A DNA stretch of 36,772 bases from Eubacteriales bacterium (GCA_030524715.1 JAUNGB010000054.1:1-36772); one strand, 5' to 3'; positions 7,429 to 15,968 are shown, counted from the stretch's first letter. The notes: generated by a model not told the origin, from the letters alone. Made by a program: numbers and translations.

Positions 7429-8103
7429 ATGCAGGAAAAATCAGCAGCAGAACAGCAAAATCAGGATTTTTCATTTATTTTGTCAAAATTTTCCCATGAG
7501 CTCCGAAACCCGATCGCATTAATCAGCAGCGAGCTCCAAATGCTGGTCTCCGACCATCCGGAGATTACTTCCTACAGATACTGGGAGGACATTATGGAAA
7601 ATCTTGAATATGTCAAAGAACTGTTAAAGGAACTATCAGATTATAACAATGCGGGAAAGCTGTGCCGGGTTCCCACCGACACCTCTGCCTTTCTTCGAAC
7701 AGTGGCAGAATCGTTCAGGCCGACGCTGGAATATCTCGGCATTTCCCTGGAAACGGATATCCCCTCATCCCTCCCTGTGCTTTCCCTGGATTGTATAAAA
7801 ATACGTCAGGCACTTCTGAATCTGCTGCGAAATGCCCAGGAATCCATTTCGCACCCCAATGGCAAAATCCTTGTACGCGCAGAATGTCTCTCCCACGGCA
7901 TCTGTATCTCTATCCGCGACAATGGGTGCGGCATGGAACCCGGGCAGCTGCAGGACATATTTGAACCCTTCGTCACGCACAAACCCGGCGGAACCGGACT
8001 TGGGCTTGCTGTCACCAGACAGATCATTGAAGCCCACCAGGGACGTCTGGAGGCGGAAAGCCGCCCTGATCAGGGCTCCGACTTCCGGATCTTTCTGGGA
8101 TGA
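7429..8103 (+). CDS. Soluble orphan sensor histidine kinase
   Basis: 224 residues consisting only of a HisKA dimerisation/phosphoacceptor domain (residues ~15-75, FSHELRNPIA with H23) and a HATPase_c domain (~85-224). The N box LLNLLRNAQESI includes N135, the G1 box is DNGCGM (164-169), and G2 is GGTGLGL (187-193). There is no transmembrane segment, PAS or other input domain, and no response regulator adjoins it. The sequence is of the PAS-less KinA/NtrB style; a phosphorelay role such as feeding Spo0A is possible but unproven. The ATG at 7429 has GAGGTG upstream. Its 3' end overlaps the convergent rhomboid gene by 34 bp. Confidence 0.9.
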   Translation: MQEKSAAEQQNQDFSFILSKFSHELRNPIALISSELQMLVSDHPEITSYRYWEDIMENLEYVKELLKELSDYNNAGKLCRVPTDTSAFLRTVAESFRPTLEYLGISLETDIPSSLPVLSLDCIKIRQALLNLLRNAQESISHPNGKILVRAECLSHGICISIRDNGCGMEPGQLQDIFEPFVTHKPGGTGLGLAVTRQIIEAHQGRLEAESRPDQGSDFRIFLG

Positions 8104-8678
8104 CAGAGGATAAGAGCGCAAATAAATCCTCCTGCCATGCCGCCTACATGAGCGGCATTGTCCACGCCGCTGCTGGTAAAGCCGAAATAAAGTGAAAACG
8201 CTGCCATAATCAGTATCTGCCGTGTCGTAAGGTCTTCTACATGTCCTTTTTGGAGTATCAGTACACAGATCATGGCTCCCATCACCGCAAAAACTGCTCC
8301 CGATGCTCCTGCGGAAACAGCGAATTCCTGTTTCCGGATATCCAGGAACAAAGATACCAGATTACCCATAATACCGCCCAGAAGATAAATCAGGAGGAAG
8401 CGTACCTTTCCCACGGTACGCTCCAGCCTGCCGCCAAGCACAAACAGAACAAGCATGTTGTTTGCAAGGTGCTCCATCCCGAAATGCAGGAACATGCTTG
8501 TGATTATGCGGTAATACTCGCCGCCGTCAACAATATACGGCGTATAGGCAGCGCCGCATTCCACCATATGCAGCATATCTTCTGTACCTCCGGTCATATC
8601 TGCCGCGAAGAAGATCACAATATTCAATATGATCAATATTGCCGTCATCGGCTCTTTTTTTAATTCTTCCACATGCAT
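8070..8678 (-). CDS. Rhomboid family intramembrane serine protease
   Basis: About 202 residues with six hydrophobic helices. Rhomboid hallmarks are present: HxxxN in loop 1/TM2 (H70 to N74 in HLANN), catalytic Ser in GASG (S126) and catalytic His in TM6 (AAHVGG, H177). It cleaves substrates within or next to the membrane; the target is unknown. The start is uncertain: the ATG at 8678 directly abuts GGGG, whereas GTG at 8672 would give a better 6-nt spacing. The frame also runs back to a TTG at 8717 without RBS. It converges on and overlaps the histidine kinase gene by 34 bp, with no terminator between them. Confidence 0.93.
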   Translation of the reverse strand: MHVEELKKEPMTAILIILNIVIFFAADMTGGTEDMLHMVECGAAYTPYIVDGGEYYRIITSMFLHFGMEHLANNMLVLFVLGGRLERTVGKVRFLLIYLLGGIMGNLVSLFLDIRKQEFAVSAGASGAVFAVMGAMICVLILQKGHVEDLTTRQILIMAAFSLYFGFTSSGVDNAAHVGGMAGGFICALILCHPRKIRKSEP

Positions 8679-8821
8679 CCCCTTTTCTATACAATCTATG
8701 TATGACGAAAACGCCAAAAGGTATTTTTACGCCCCACTTTGCGGCATATTTGCCCCGCATTCGGTCAACATAGCCCATCCCTCATTTGTGTCAAATCTCC
8801 CACAAACTGTGACGCACATCT

Positions 8822-8849
8822 GACAGAAAGCAATTTTCAAACACGCTCT
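8822..8849. repeat. Interspersed palindromic element, copy B (right end only)
   Basis: gacagaaagcaattttca followed by aacacgctct matches the right end of copies C and D almost perfectly. A trace of the core (gccccactttgcggcata, 8731-8748) lies to its left, but the left arm is not recognisable and unrelated sequence intervenes. This is probably a decayed or rearranged copy. Confidence 0.7.
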
Positions 8850-9009
8850 AAGGTATTGTAACAGATTTTGTTCTGTATTTCAAAAAATATAAGTGTTTTT
8901 TATTGTATTTAATGAGTTTTTTATCATATTTGATGAGAAGGATATCATAAATGCGTTATCAATATATGACTCCAGAGTGTTTTTCTGTCCCGGGCTTCGG
9001 ATATTTTTC

Positions 9010-9038
9010 TTGAAAACCTATTAAATATATGGTAATAT
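9010..9038 (+). promoter_or_regulatory. Putative promoter of the Rrf2 gene
   Basis: -35 TTGAAA (9010-9015), 17-bp spacer, -10 TAATAT (9033-9038). The sequence from AACC to GGTT around the -10 is loosely symmetrical, which would suit autoregulation by the Rrf2 protein. Confidence 0.55.
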
Positions 9039-9063
9039 TGGGTTATTAAATGAGGTGAGGAAT

Positions 9064-9501
9064 ATGAAGATTTCAACAAAGGGAAGATATGCCCTGCGAA
9101 TGCTCCTGGATCTGGCGGAGCACAGGAATACCGGATTTATTGCCCTGAAGGATATTGCCAGACGTCAGGGAATTTCCAAAAAATATCTGGAACAGATCGT
9201 GCCTTTACTGAACCGCTCCAACTATCTTCTGACAAACCGGGGTTTTCAGGGAGGCTACCAGCTTGCTATGTCCCCGGACAAATATACCGTAGGCGATATC
9301 CTGCGGATCACAGAGGGCAGTCTTGCCCCTGTCGCCTGTCTGGATCATGAAACCAATATGTGCGAGCGTCAGGGAGAATGCGCCACCCTTCCCGTCTGGC
9401 AGGGGCTTTACGCCGTTATCACAGATTATCTGGACAATATCACACTTCAGGACATTCTGGATCAGCAGGCGGAAAAAGCCGGAAATGAATATATTATCTG
9501 A
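9064..9501 (+). CDS. Rrf2 family transcriptional regulator with three-cysteine cluster
   Basis: 145-residue winged-helix regulator (residues 1-80; MKISTKGRYALRMLLDLAEH, recognition region KKYLEQIVPLLNRSNYL). After the wing a loop carries C92, C100 and C106 in the pattern C-x7-C-x5-C. IscR-type members bind a [2Fe-2S] cluster with three cysteines at this place, although the first spacing is longer than the C-x5-C-x5-C of E. coli IscR. Iron-sulfur or redox sensing is therefore plausible. The ATG at 9064 is preferred to the GTG three codons upstream because TGAGG at 9051-9055 then has normal spacing. No isc/suf genes are adjacent, so the regulon is unknown. Confidence 0.92.
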   Translation: MKISTKGRYALRMLLDLAEHRNTGFIALKDIARRQGISKKYLEQIVPLLNRSNYLLTNRGFQGGYQLAMSPDKYTVGDILRITEGSLAPVACLDHETNMCERQGECATLPVWQGLYAVITDYLDNITLQDILDQQAEKAGNEYII

Positions 9502-9529
9502 AGAATCCAAAGATTATGCCGGGCAAATG

Positions 9530-9597
9530 AACAGCCAGCCGGAATCTGATATATTTTACGCAAAACTGATATATCAAATTTCGGTTGGCTGTTTTTT
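9530..9597 (+). terminator. Long-stem terminator after the Rrf2 gene
   Basis: Imperfect ~25-bp stem: aacagccagccggaat and tgatatat pair with atatatca and tttcggttggctgtt. It is followed by TTTTTTG. Confidence 0.8.
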
Positions 9598-9607
9598 GTT
9601 GCCTTGG

Positions 9608-9731
9608 CAGAATTTTGTTACTGTTTATTCCCAAACCCTGCATTGGCTGAAAAGCCTGGGATGTACTCAACAGGAATTTAGTTACTGTTTACTCCCAAGC
9701 TCTGCACTGGCTGCAAGCTGGGATATAATTG
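9608..9731. repeat. Two diverged ~55-bp direct repeats (63-bp period)
   Basis: The first unit starts cagaattttgttactgttta (9608) and the second caggaatttagttactgttt (9671). Both continue with a tcccaa..ctgca.tggctg core and end in ctgggat. They lie between the Rrf2 terminator and the stop of phoR. No protein is encoded with a plausible start. Confidence 0.8.
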
Positions 9732-9739
9732 GCAGGATT

Positions 9740-11416
9740 CTATTTGCTGTTCTGCTGGCTGTTCTTTGGCAGTATAACAGTGACCTCAGTCCCTTTTCCT
9801 TCTTCACTGGACAGCTCCACAGTACCTCCGAGAAAGGCCACGCCGTGTTTTACGATAGACAGCCCCAATCCTGTTCCTTCTATCTCAGTGCAGTGGCTTT
9901 TATCCACCCGGTAGAATCGTTCAAAGACGCGCTCCTGGTCTTCCCGCGGGATTCCGATTCCCGTATCCCTGACAGTGATCGTAACTTTTTCGTCATCCTC
10001 TCTTAAATGAATACTGACGGTACCGTCCTCCCTGTTATATTTCACGGCATTATCACAAAGATTATAAAGAACCTCCTCCAGGATCGGCCGCACTGTACGG
10101 TAGATCATCCTCTCTCCATCCAAATACAGATGCACGTTTTTCTTCTGTGCGGCTTCATTTAGATTTTGGAAAACCTCCCTGGATATGGCACATAAGTCCA
10201 CACTTTCCGGCTCGTAGGGAACCTCTCCTTCATCCAATTGGGAAACCTTGATGGTATCCTCCACAAGCTGGATCAGGCGCTGCGCCTCACTGTAAATTTT
10301 TCCCGCAAACTTGGGAATATCCTTCTCGCGGACGATTCCCGCCTGAATGATCTCCGCAAAACCCGAAATAGCCGTAAGCGGTGTTTTCAATTCATGGGAA
10401 ACATTCGCGGAAAACTCTCTCCGCAGATTTTCTCTTTCTACCTTTTCCGTCACATTCATCAGCAGAAGCACTGCTCCTACTGTAGCCCCCGTGCGCGTTA
10501 CAGGATTTGCTATCATCTCCACATAACTGCCGTCCAGCTTCAAAAGGGCGGTTTTATGTTCCCCGTCCAGCGCCTGCTCGATCACTTTGCGGAATTCCTC
10601 GCTCCTGTTCAGAAAATACACGCTTTCGCTGTTACTGGGTTCATGTACATGAAAGATTTTCCATACGCTGGCGTTGCCGGAAAGGATCGTCGTATGCTGG
10701 TCGATTACCAGAAGACCCTCCTGCATGTTTTCGGTGATAATAGAAAATTCTTCCTGCTGCCTTCTGGCGGAATCCAACTGTTTTTTTATCTGCAGGTTCT
10801 GCCTGTGTATCTTGCTGAGAAGCGGCTCAACTTCCTCATAGGCCTGGTTTTCCTCCGGATGCTCCAGATCAAGGGCATTCACCGGCTCCATAATCCTTTT
10901 GGATATTCGGAAGGCAAAAATCCCGGATAACACGATCATCAGGGCCAGGATCCAGAGGATCGGCTGTACAAGCTCCATCACCAGTGTAAGAACAGAATAT
11001 TGTGTGCTGGATACCCGCAGGATCTCCCCGTTATCGAGGCGCAGCGCATAATACATCGTTCTTTCCGAAAGGGTTTTTGACATTCTCTGCGCCCCTCCGC
11101 TTCCGTATTTTTCTGCCAGTTGAATTTCCTCCCGGTCGCTGTGGTTTTCCATATCCGAGGCCTCGGCCGCACTGTCATAAAGAACAGTTCCGTCCTCTGC
11201 CACCAACGTGATCCTTGAATCGGTCTTCTTTATTTTTTCCAGATAATCCACTCCCTGCATTTCGACTCCCGGAGCCAGATAAACCGCCTGTTTTTCCAGT
11301 TCTATCTCTATCTGACCGCCGAAATACCGATACAGGATACCCATGACAAAAGCCAGTCCCAGCGCCAATACGACCGCTGAAACCAGCATGATAGATTTAA
11401 ATATTTTTTTTGCCAA
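9740..11416 (-). CDS. phoR: PhoR-type membrane sensor histidine kinase
   Basis: 558 residues counted from a TTG at 11416, chosen because GGAGG lies 8 nt upstream and the codon follows the phoU stop by one base. An upstream ATG at 11443 has a poor RBS. Order: TM1 (~7-31), an extracytoplasmic sensor loop (~32-140), TM2 (~150-168), a HAMP-like linker, a PAS domain (~220-325, MQEGLLVIDQHTTILSGNAS), HisKA (FSANVSHELKTPLTAISGF, H341) and HATPase_c (DNAVKYN, DTGIGIP, GTGLGLSIVKH). It is the last gene of the pst operon, matching the usual PhoR role of sensing phosphate limitation through Pst/PhoU. Its normal partner PhoP/PhoB is missing from the window. Confidence 0.92.
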   Translation of the reverse strand: MAKKIFKSIMLVSAVVLALGLAFVMGILYRYFGGQIEIELEKQAVYLAPGVEMQGVDYLEKIKKTDSRITLVAEDGTVLYDSAAEASDMENHSDREEIQLAEKYGSGGAQRMSKTLSERTMYYALRLDNGEILRVSSTQYSVLTLVMELVQPILWILALMIVLSGIFAFRISKRIMEPVNALDLEHPEENQAYEEVEPLLSKIHRQNLQIKKQLDSARRQQEEFSIITENMQEGLLVIDQHTTILSGNASVWKIFHVHEPSNSESVYFLNRSEEFRKVIEQALDGEHKTALLKLDGSYVEMIANPVTRTGATVGAVLLLMNVTEKVERENLRREFSANVSHELKTPLTAISGFAEIIQAGIVREKDIPKFAGKIYSEAQRLIQLVEDTIKVSQLDEGEVPYEPESVDLCAISREVFQNLNEAAQKKNVHLYLDGERMIYRTVRPILEEVLYNLCDNAVKYNREDGTVSIHLREDDEKVTITVRDTGIGIPREDQERVFERFYRVDKSHCTEIEGTGLGLSIVKHGVAFLGGTVELSSEEGKGTEVTVILPKNSQQNSK

Positions 11417-11417
11417 T

Positions 11418-12080
11418 CTATTTTCCTCCCATTTGGTGTTCATTGTTTCTATGTTCCCCGGTAATGGAAAATTCCACCCACTCCGCAATATTCACCGCAT
11501 GGTCGCCAATTCTTTCCATATATTTTGCCGTCATCAGAAGGTCAAGGCCCACCTTGGCATCCATATCCTGATAGATCAGATCCGCAAGCTTTTCCTTTAC
11601 CTGATTGAATGCGCCATCCACAAGATCGTCATAGTCAATGACCTTTCTGCACAGCTCCAGATCGGTTTTTACAAAGGCATCCACGCTTCCGGTTACCATT
11701 TTCACAGTTTCCTCTGCCATCTGCCCGATCTCATCAGGCACCCTGACGGCATTTTTATCAATAAACAGCGACAAGTCCGCAATATCCGCGCACTGGTCGC
11801 CGATACGTTCCATATCCGAAATCATTTTCAGGGCCGCCGATATTTCACGGAGATCCCGTGCCACCGGGTGCTGATGAAGAAGGAGCCGCATACACAGTGT
11901 CTCGATCTCCCTCTCTTTTGAATCTATTTCCCTGTCCGTATCAAATACCTGCTGCGCCAGTTCTTCTCCCTTTCCCTGAATTGCTTTTGCCGAAAGGGAT
12001 ATGGCTTTTTCACAAAGGCTTCCCATTGTGATCAATTGTACATGAAGCTCTTCAAGCTGCCTTTCAAATCGAGTTGCCAT
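11418..12080 (-). CDS. phoU: Phosphate signalling protein PhoU
   Basis: 220-residue all-helical protein with two PhoU repeats, each carrying the metal-binding E/DxxxD signature (SDMERIGDQCADIAD and AKYMERIGDHAVNIAEW). PhoU links the state of the PstSCAB transporter to PhoR and restrains uptake when phosphate is plentiful. The frame is open upstream into pstB, but the ATG at 12080, one base after the pstB stop and with GGGAGG upstream, gives the standard N-terminus MATRFERQLEEL. It is translationally coupled to both pstB and phoR. Confidence 0.97.
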   Translation of the reverse strand: MATRFERQLEELHVQLITMGSLCEKAISLSAKAIQGKGEELAQQVFDTDREIDSKEREIETLCMRLLLHQHPVARDLREISAALKMISDMERIGDQCADIADLSLFIDKNAVRVPDEIGQMAEETVKMVTGSVDAFVKTDLELCRKVIDYDDLVDGAFNQVKEKLADLIYQDMDAKVGLDLLMTAKYMERIGDHAVNIAEWVEFSITGEHRNNEHQMGGK

Positions 12081-12081
12081 A

Positions 12082-12840
12082 TCAACCAAACCTCCCTGTA
12101 ATATAATCCTCTGTCCGTTTATCCGCAGGCATGGAAAACAGCTTATCCGTATTGTCAAATTCCACTACCTCTCCAAGCAGGAAGAATGCTGTTTTATCAG
12201 ATATTCGTGTCGCCTGCTGCATGTTATGGGTAACGATTACGATAGTATAATCCTTTTTCAGTTCGATGGCCAGTTCTTCGATTTTTGAGGTCGAAATAGG
12301 ATCCAGGGCGGAAGTGGGCTCATCCATCAAAAGCACCTCCGGCTGTACGGCAAGGGCTCTTGCTATGCAGAGACGCTGCTGCTGTCCGCCGGACATTCCA
12401 AGGGCGCTCTTTTTCAGCCTGTCCTTTACTTCCTCCCAGATTGCAGCATCCCGGAGGGATTTTTCCACGATCTCATCCAGCTTTGCTCTGGAACGGATGC
12501 CGTGGGTTCTCGGGCCGTAAGCAATATTATCGTAGATACTCATAGGGAAGGGATTCGGCTTCTGGAAAACCATCCCCACACGTTTACGGAGAAGATTTAC
12601 ATCCATATCTCCGTAAATATCCTGTCCGTCAAGTTCTACCTTTCCGGTGATCACACAGCCCTCCACAAGATCGTTCATTCTGTTTAAGGACTTTAAAAGC
12701 GTGGATTTTCCGCATCCGCTGGGGCCGATAAAAGCGGTAATTTCCTTTTCCGGTATATGCATATTGATTTCTTTCAGGGCATGGAAACTACCATAATGCA
12801 GGTTCATATCTTCTATAGAAATTTTTGTTGTTTCACTCAT
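12082..12840 (-). CDS. pstB: Phosphate ABC transporter ATPase PstB
   Basis: 252 residues, full length. Walker A is GPSGCGKST (K45), the Q-loop [20 protein letters not shown] is diagnostic for PstB, the signature is MSGGQQQR, Walker B is [13 protein letters not shown], and the switch is VTHNM. It energises phosphate import through PstCA. A 167-bp AT-rich gap separates it from pstA. This gap holds the motif tttattcttt..(a/t)(c/t)ccg three times (12852-12870, 12986-13000, 13001-13014) and no obvious terminator, so read-through from pstA is likely. The RBS is AAAGGA. Confidence 0.98.
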   Translation of the reverse strand: MSETTKISIEDMNLHYGSFHALKEINMHIPEKEITAFIGPSGCGKSTLLKSLNRMNDLVEGCVITGKVELDGQDIYGDMDVNLLRKRVGMVFQKPNPFPMSIYDNIAYGPRTHGIRSRAKLDEIVEKSLRDAAIWEEVKDRLKKSALGMSGGQQQRLCIARALAVQPEVLLMDEPTSALDPISTSKIEELAIELKKDYTIVIVTHNMQQATRISDKTAFFLLGEVVEFDNTDKLFSMPADKRTEDYITGRFG

Positions 12841-13007
12841 GATTGTTGTCCTTTTATTCTTTTTTATCCGTTTATCTTTATCTATTCTTTAATTTTTACA
12901 TTTAATGATTTGGGCGTCAAAAAGATAATTCAATAACCGAAATCACTATATTTTATTTTTTAATATTTTTTAATCTTTTTTAGCCTTTATTCTTTAACCG
13001 TTATTCT

Positions 13008-13928
13008 TTATCCGTATCCCTTCGCAATTCGTTTCGCGGCCATACCGGACAAGCCGTTGATAACCAGAACAAACAGCAGAATCACAACCGCCGTCGCAGA
13101 GGCCTGGTTCATATGAAGCCCCTCGCTGGACAATACGTACATGTGCAGAGCCAGAGTTCTTCCTGATCCCATCAGGCTGTCCGGTACCTGGGCGACTGTA
13201 CCTGAGGTATAAAGCAGAGCCGCCGTTTCCCCGATCACACGGCCTATGGCAAGGATGATTCCTGCAAGGATTCCGGGTACTGCCGAAGGCAGAACAATGG
13301 TAAAAATGGTGCGGAGCTTGCCGGCGCCCAAACCGAAGCTTGCCTCCCGATAGGAGTCCGGAACTGCCTTAAGCGCTTCCTCGGAGGTACGCATGATCAG
13401 CGGCAGTACCATAATGACCAATGTAAACGCCCCCGCAAGCAGGGACATTCCCCACTTCAGTGTGGTTACGAAAAACAGGAGACCAAACAGGCCATATACA
13501 ATAGACGGAATACCGGAAAGCGTTTCTGCCGTAATGCGGATGATCCCTACAAATTTGTTGCCTTTCTTTGCATATTCTACAAGGTAAATTGCGGCAAAAA
13601 TTCCAAGCGGCGCAGCGATCACAAGGGACACAACCGTCATAATAAAGGTGTTGATCAGAGAAGGTACCAGCGATACATTTTCCGAGGTGTATTCCAGGCT
13701 GAACAGACTGGGCGTCAGGTATGGAATACCCTTTACCATAATATAAACAACCAGAAACAACAGCATGGCAAAGGTAGCGGCTGCGGCAAGCATGGTCAGC
13801 AAAGCCAGAATGCCGGAGCCGGGGTGATGGATATAGGATTTCATATGGTCCGCAAAAGTGGAATTGTTTCTTTTGTTTCTTTTTTCAGTGGCTGCCGGAG
13901 CTTCCACTGCTGCGATATTAGTTTGCAT
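13008..13928 (-). CDS. pstA: Phosphate ABC transporter permease PstA
   Basis: 306 residues. A basic, poorly conserved N-terminus (residues 1-35) is followed by six membrane helices of the BPD_transp_1 fold. The EAA coupling loop is EALKAVPDSYREASFGLGAGKLRTI, and IGRVIGETAALLYTSG and the C-terminal helix are typical of PstA. It forms the membrane channel with PstC. The ATG at 13928 is preceded by GGAGGG and overlaps the 3' end of pstC by 11 bp, so the two are translationally coupled. Confidence 0.97.
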   Translation of the reverse strand: MQTNIAAVEAPAATEKRNKRNNSTFADHMKSYIHHPGSGILALLTMLAAAATFAMLLFLVVYIMVKGIPYLTPSLFSLEYTSENVSLVPSLINTFIMTVVSLVIAAPLGIFAAIYLVEYAKKGNKFVGIIRITAETLSGIPSIVYGLFGLLFFVTTLKWGMSLLAGAFTLVIMVLPLIMRTSEEALKAVPDSYREASFGLGAGKLRTIFTIVLPSAVPGILAGIILAIGRVIGETAALLYTSGTVAQVPDSLMGSGRTLALHMYVLSSEGLHMNQASATAVVILLFVLVINGLSGMAAKRIAKGYG

Positions 13929-14775
13929 TTTCTGCCCTCCTGTTTAATAGGGAAAGACTTAAGTTAATAATCAGAATAAAGACAAAAAGGACTACAGCTG
14001 TAGCGATCAGCGCCTCCCTGTGAAGTCCGGTGGCATAGCCCATTTCTGTTACGATGTTGGCTGTCATTGTACGGACTCCTTTCAGTATTCCCGCAGGCAT
14101 TCTGGGCTGATTTCCCGCTACCATGATAACGGCCATTGTCTCCCCGATGGCACGTCCGATTCCAAGAACCACAGCAGCCAGTATACCGGATTTTGCGGCG
14201 GGAAGCATGATACAGAAAATGCTTCGTTCCTTGGTTGCGCCAAGGGCCAGTGATCCTTCATAGTAGCTTTCCGGGACACTGCGGATCGCCGATTCCGTAG
14301 GCCCTATGATCGTCGGAAGTATCATCATTCCCAGAAGAAGGGAAGCTGCCAGCATACTCGTACCGGTTCCTCCGAAAATCTGCCGGATCAGCGGCACTAA
14401 AAGGATCAATCCGAAAAATCCATATACGATGGACGGCACGCCTGCCATCAGCTCGATTCCTGATTTCAATGGTCTGTATATTTTTTTTGGACAGTAGCGC
14501 GCCATAAACACAGAGGTCAGAAGCGCAATGGGAACGCCTATGATAATGGCTCCTCCGGTCACGTAAATGCTCGCTACGATCATGGGAAGAATCCCGTATT
14601 TATCATTGGACGGCTTCCAGACTGTACCAAAAAGGAACTTCAGCGGTCCTATTTTTCCGATTGCCGGAATTCCGTTTGCAAAGAGGAAAAGGCAGATCAA
14701 AAATACGGCCAGAACGGACGTACAGGCGGCGATCAGAAACAGAAATTTCATGCCTTTTTCTTTTATATCACTCAT
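13918..14775 (-). CDS. pstC: Phosphate ABC transporter permease PstC
   Basis: 285 residues with six membrane helices. GVPSIVYGFFGLILLVPLIR, the EAA loop (ESAIRSVPESYYEGSLALGATKERS) and IGRAIGETMAVIMVAGN are standard PstC features. Length is normal. The ATG at 14775 lacks a good Shine-Dalgarno; the next ATG (14751) has GG too close. Translation is thus probably weak, in line with a large excess of PstS over the membrane subunits. The 332-bp gap to pstS contains two hairpin-forming repeats. Confidence 0.96.
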   Translation of the reverse strand: MSDIKEKGMKFLFLIAACTSVLAVFLICLFLFANGIPAIGKIGPLKFLFGTVWKPSNDKYGILPMIVASIYVTGGAIIIGVPIALLTSVFMARYCPKKIYRPLKSGIELMAGVPSIVYGFFGLILLVPLIRQIFGGTGTSMLAASLLLGMMILPTIIGPTESAIRSVPESYYEGSLALGATKERSIFCIMLPAAKSGILAAVVLGIGRAIGETMAVIMVAGNQPRMPAGILKGVRTMTANIVTEMGYATGLHREALIATAVVLFVFILIINLSLSLLNRRAENAN

Positions 14776-14860
14776 GTATTTATTGTAATTTTTTTATAAT
14801 TCTTCTTAGTAATTCAATTCACAATTTTTGTAATTCAGCACGCAGGACGAATGTCTCAAG

Positions 14861-14941
14861 TGGCTGCTCCTGCATCACAAAGTTCCGTCATTCAAGCCTC
14901 TGTCATACAAGTCTGTGCTCCCTGTGACGCAGAAGCAGCCA
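14861..14941. repeat. Imperfect 19-bp inverted repeat in the pstS-pstC gap
   Basis: tggctgctcctgcatcaca (14861-14879) and tgtgacgcagaagcagcca (14923-14941) pair at 17 of 19 positions around a 43-nt loop. In the pst transcript it would form a strong stem-loop between pstS and pstC. It abuts palindromic element copy C. Confidence 0.8.
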
Positions 14942-14951
14942 TTCGAGGCTG

Positions 14952-15038
14952 GAGCGTGTTTGAAAATCCATTTCCGCAATCTATACTCCTCACTTTGCAG
15001 GAATCTCATCTCACGAAAAGCAATTTTCAAACATACTC
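14952..15038. repeat. Interspersed palindromic element, copy C
   Basis: Left arm gagcgtgtttgaaaat (14952-14967) and right arm attttcaaacatactc (15023-15038) pair at 14 of 16 positions. The core is tttccgcaatctatactcct then cactttgcaggaatctcatc. Full-length and diverged from copies A and D. It lies between pstS and pstC, where a stem-loop could protect or terminate the pstS message. Confidence 0.88.
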
Positions 15039-15107
15039 TGGTTTCCGGCCAAGTACCGGATGGGTCAGCCCCGGTCATATGGTATCACTGAATATCCGGC
15101 GGCAGGA

Positions 15108-15968
15108 TTATTCTGCAAGAGCTTCCCACTCTGTGGTTTCGCCGGTGAAGATGGATTTTACCTGTTCCGTGGTCATATCTTCGATCTCATTGGTGTTGTT
15201 TACAATGACTGCAATTCCGTCGCGGGCAATTACCTGCGGGGTAAGGCCCATCTCTGTCTCTTCATCCTTAAGCTCACGGGACGCCATTCCGATATCGCAG
15301 ATTCCTTCTGCCGCGGAGTTGATACCTGTAGTGGAATCACTCTGCTGTACTTCTACTGTTACGTCTGAGTTAGCCGCTTCATAGGCTTCTTTTAATTTTT
15401 CCATAACAGGCGCTACGGAGGAAGAGCCTGCCACTACGACCTTGCCGGACACTCCTGCCGCTTCATAAGCAGGCGCTTCTGTGTCTTCTTTAATATATCC
15501 GTTGTCCTCGATAATCTGCTGGCCTTCCGCACTCATGATGTAATTGATAAAGTCCTGTGCTGTCTCGCTTACTTCCGCTCCTGTTACAATATTGAAGGGA
15601 CGGGATACCTTATATGTATCGTCAGCTACATTTTCAGCGGTAGCTTCCGCTCCGTCGATCTTTACTGCCTTTACTGTATCATTCAGGGAGCCAAGGGAAA
15701 TGTATCCGATCGCATTTTCGTCTCCTGCTACGGTAGTCATCATAACAGAGGTATTGTTGGTGATGCTGGCTTCTTCAGTAGTCATATCCACCTTTTCGCC
15801 GTCCTGCTCTTCTTCGATCCCGAACAATTCAATAAACGCGCCTCGTGTTCCGGAGCCGTCCTCACGGGATACTACGGTGATCGTTCCGCTTGCCGCAAAC
15901 GCTGCGGTTGTGAATGCGGTTGTTCCAATGATTGCTGCGGTCAGAATGCTTACAATTTTTTTCTTCAT
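15108..15968 (-). CDS. pstS: Phosphate-binding protein PstS, circularly permuted, no lipobox
   Basis: 286-residue periplasmic-binding-protein-like phosphate receptor, first gene of the pst operon. The ATG at 15968 follows AAAGGAG; the frame extends nine codons upstream without RBS. A type I signal peptide (MKKKIVSILTAAIIG..AAFA) is followed by ASGT, with no lipobox cysteine. The phosphate-contact segment SREDGSGTRGAF is at residues 34-45 and the C-lobe end AEGQQIIEDNGYI at 147-159. GSSSVAPVMEKL, normally at the mature N-terminus, comes only at 181-192, with SDSTTGIN and DIGMASRELKDEE after it. The protein ends at IFTGETTEWEAL, the point where SREDGSGT normally follows. The two halves are therefore in permuted order relative to E. 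coli PstS. All ligand-binding motifs are intact. Confidence 0.95.
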   Translation of the reverse strand: MKKKIVSILTAAIIGTTAFTTAAFAASGTITVVSREDGSGTRGAFIELFGIEEEQDGEKVDMTTEEASITNNTSVMMTTVAGDENAIGYISLGSLNDTVKAVKIDGAEATAENVADDTYKVSRPFNIVTGAEVSETAQDFINYIMSAEGQQIIEDNGYIKEDTEAPAYEAAGVSGKVVVAGSSSVAPVMEKLKEAYEAANSDVTVEVQQSDSTTGINSAAEGICDIGMASRELKDEETEMGLTPQVIARDGIAVIVNNTNEIEDMTTEQVKSIFTGETTEWEALAE

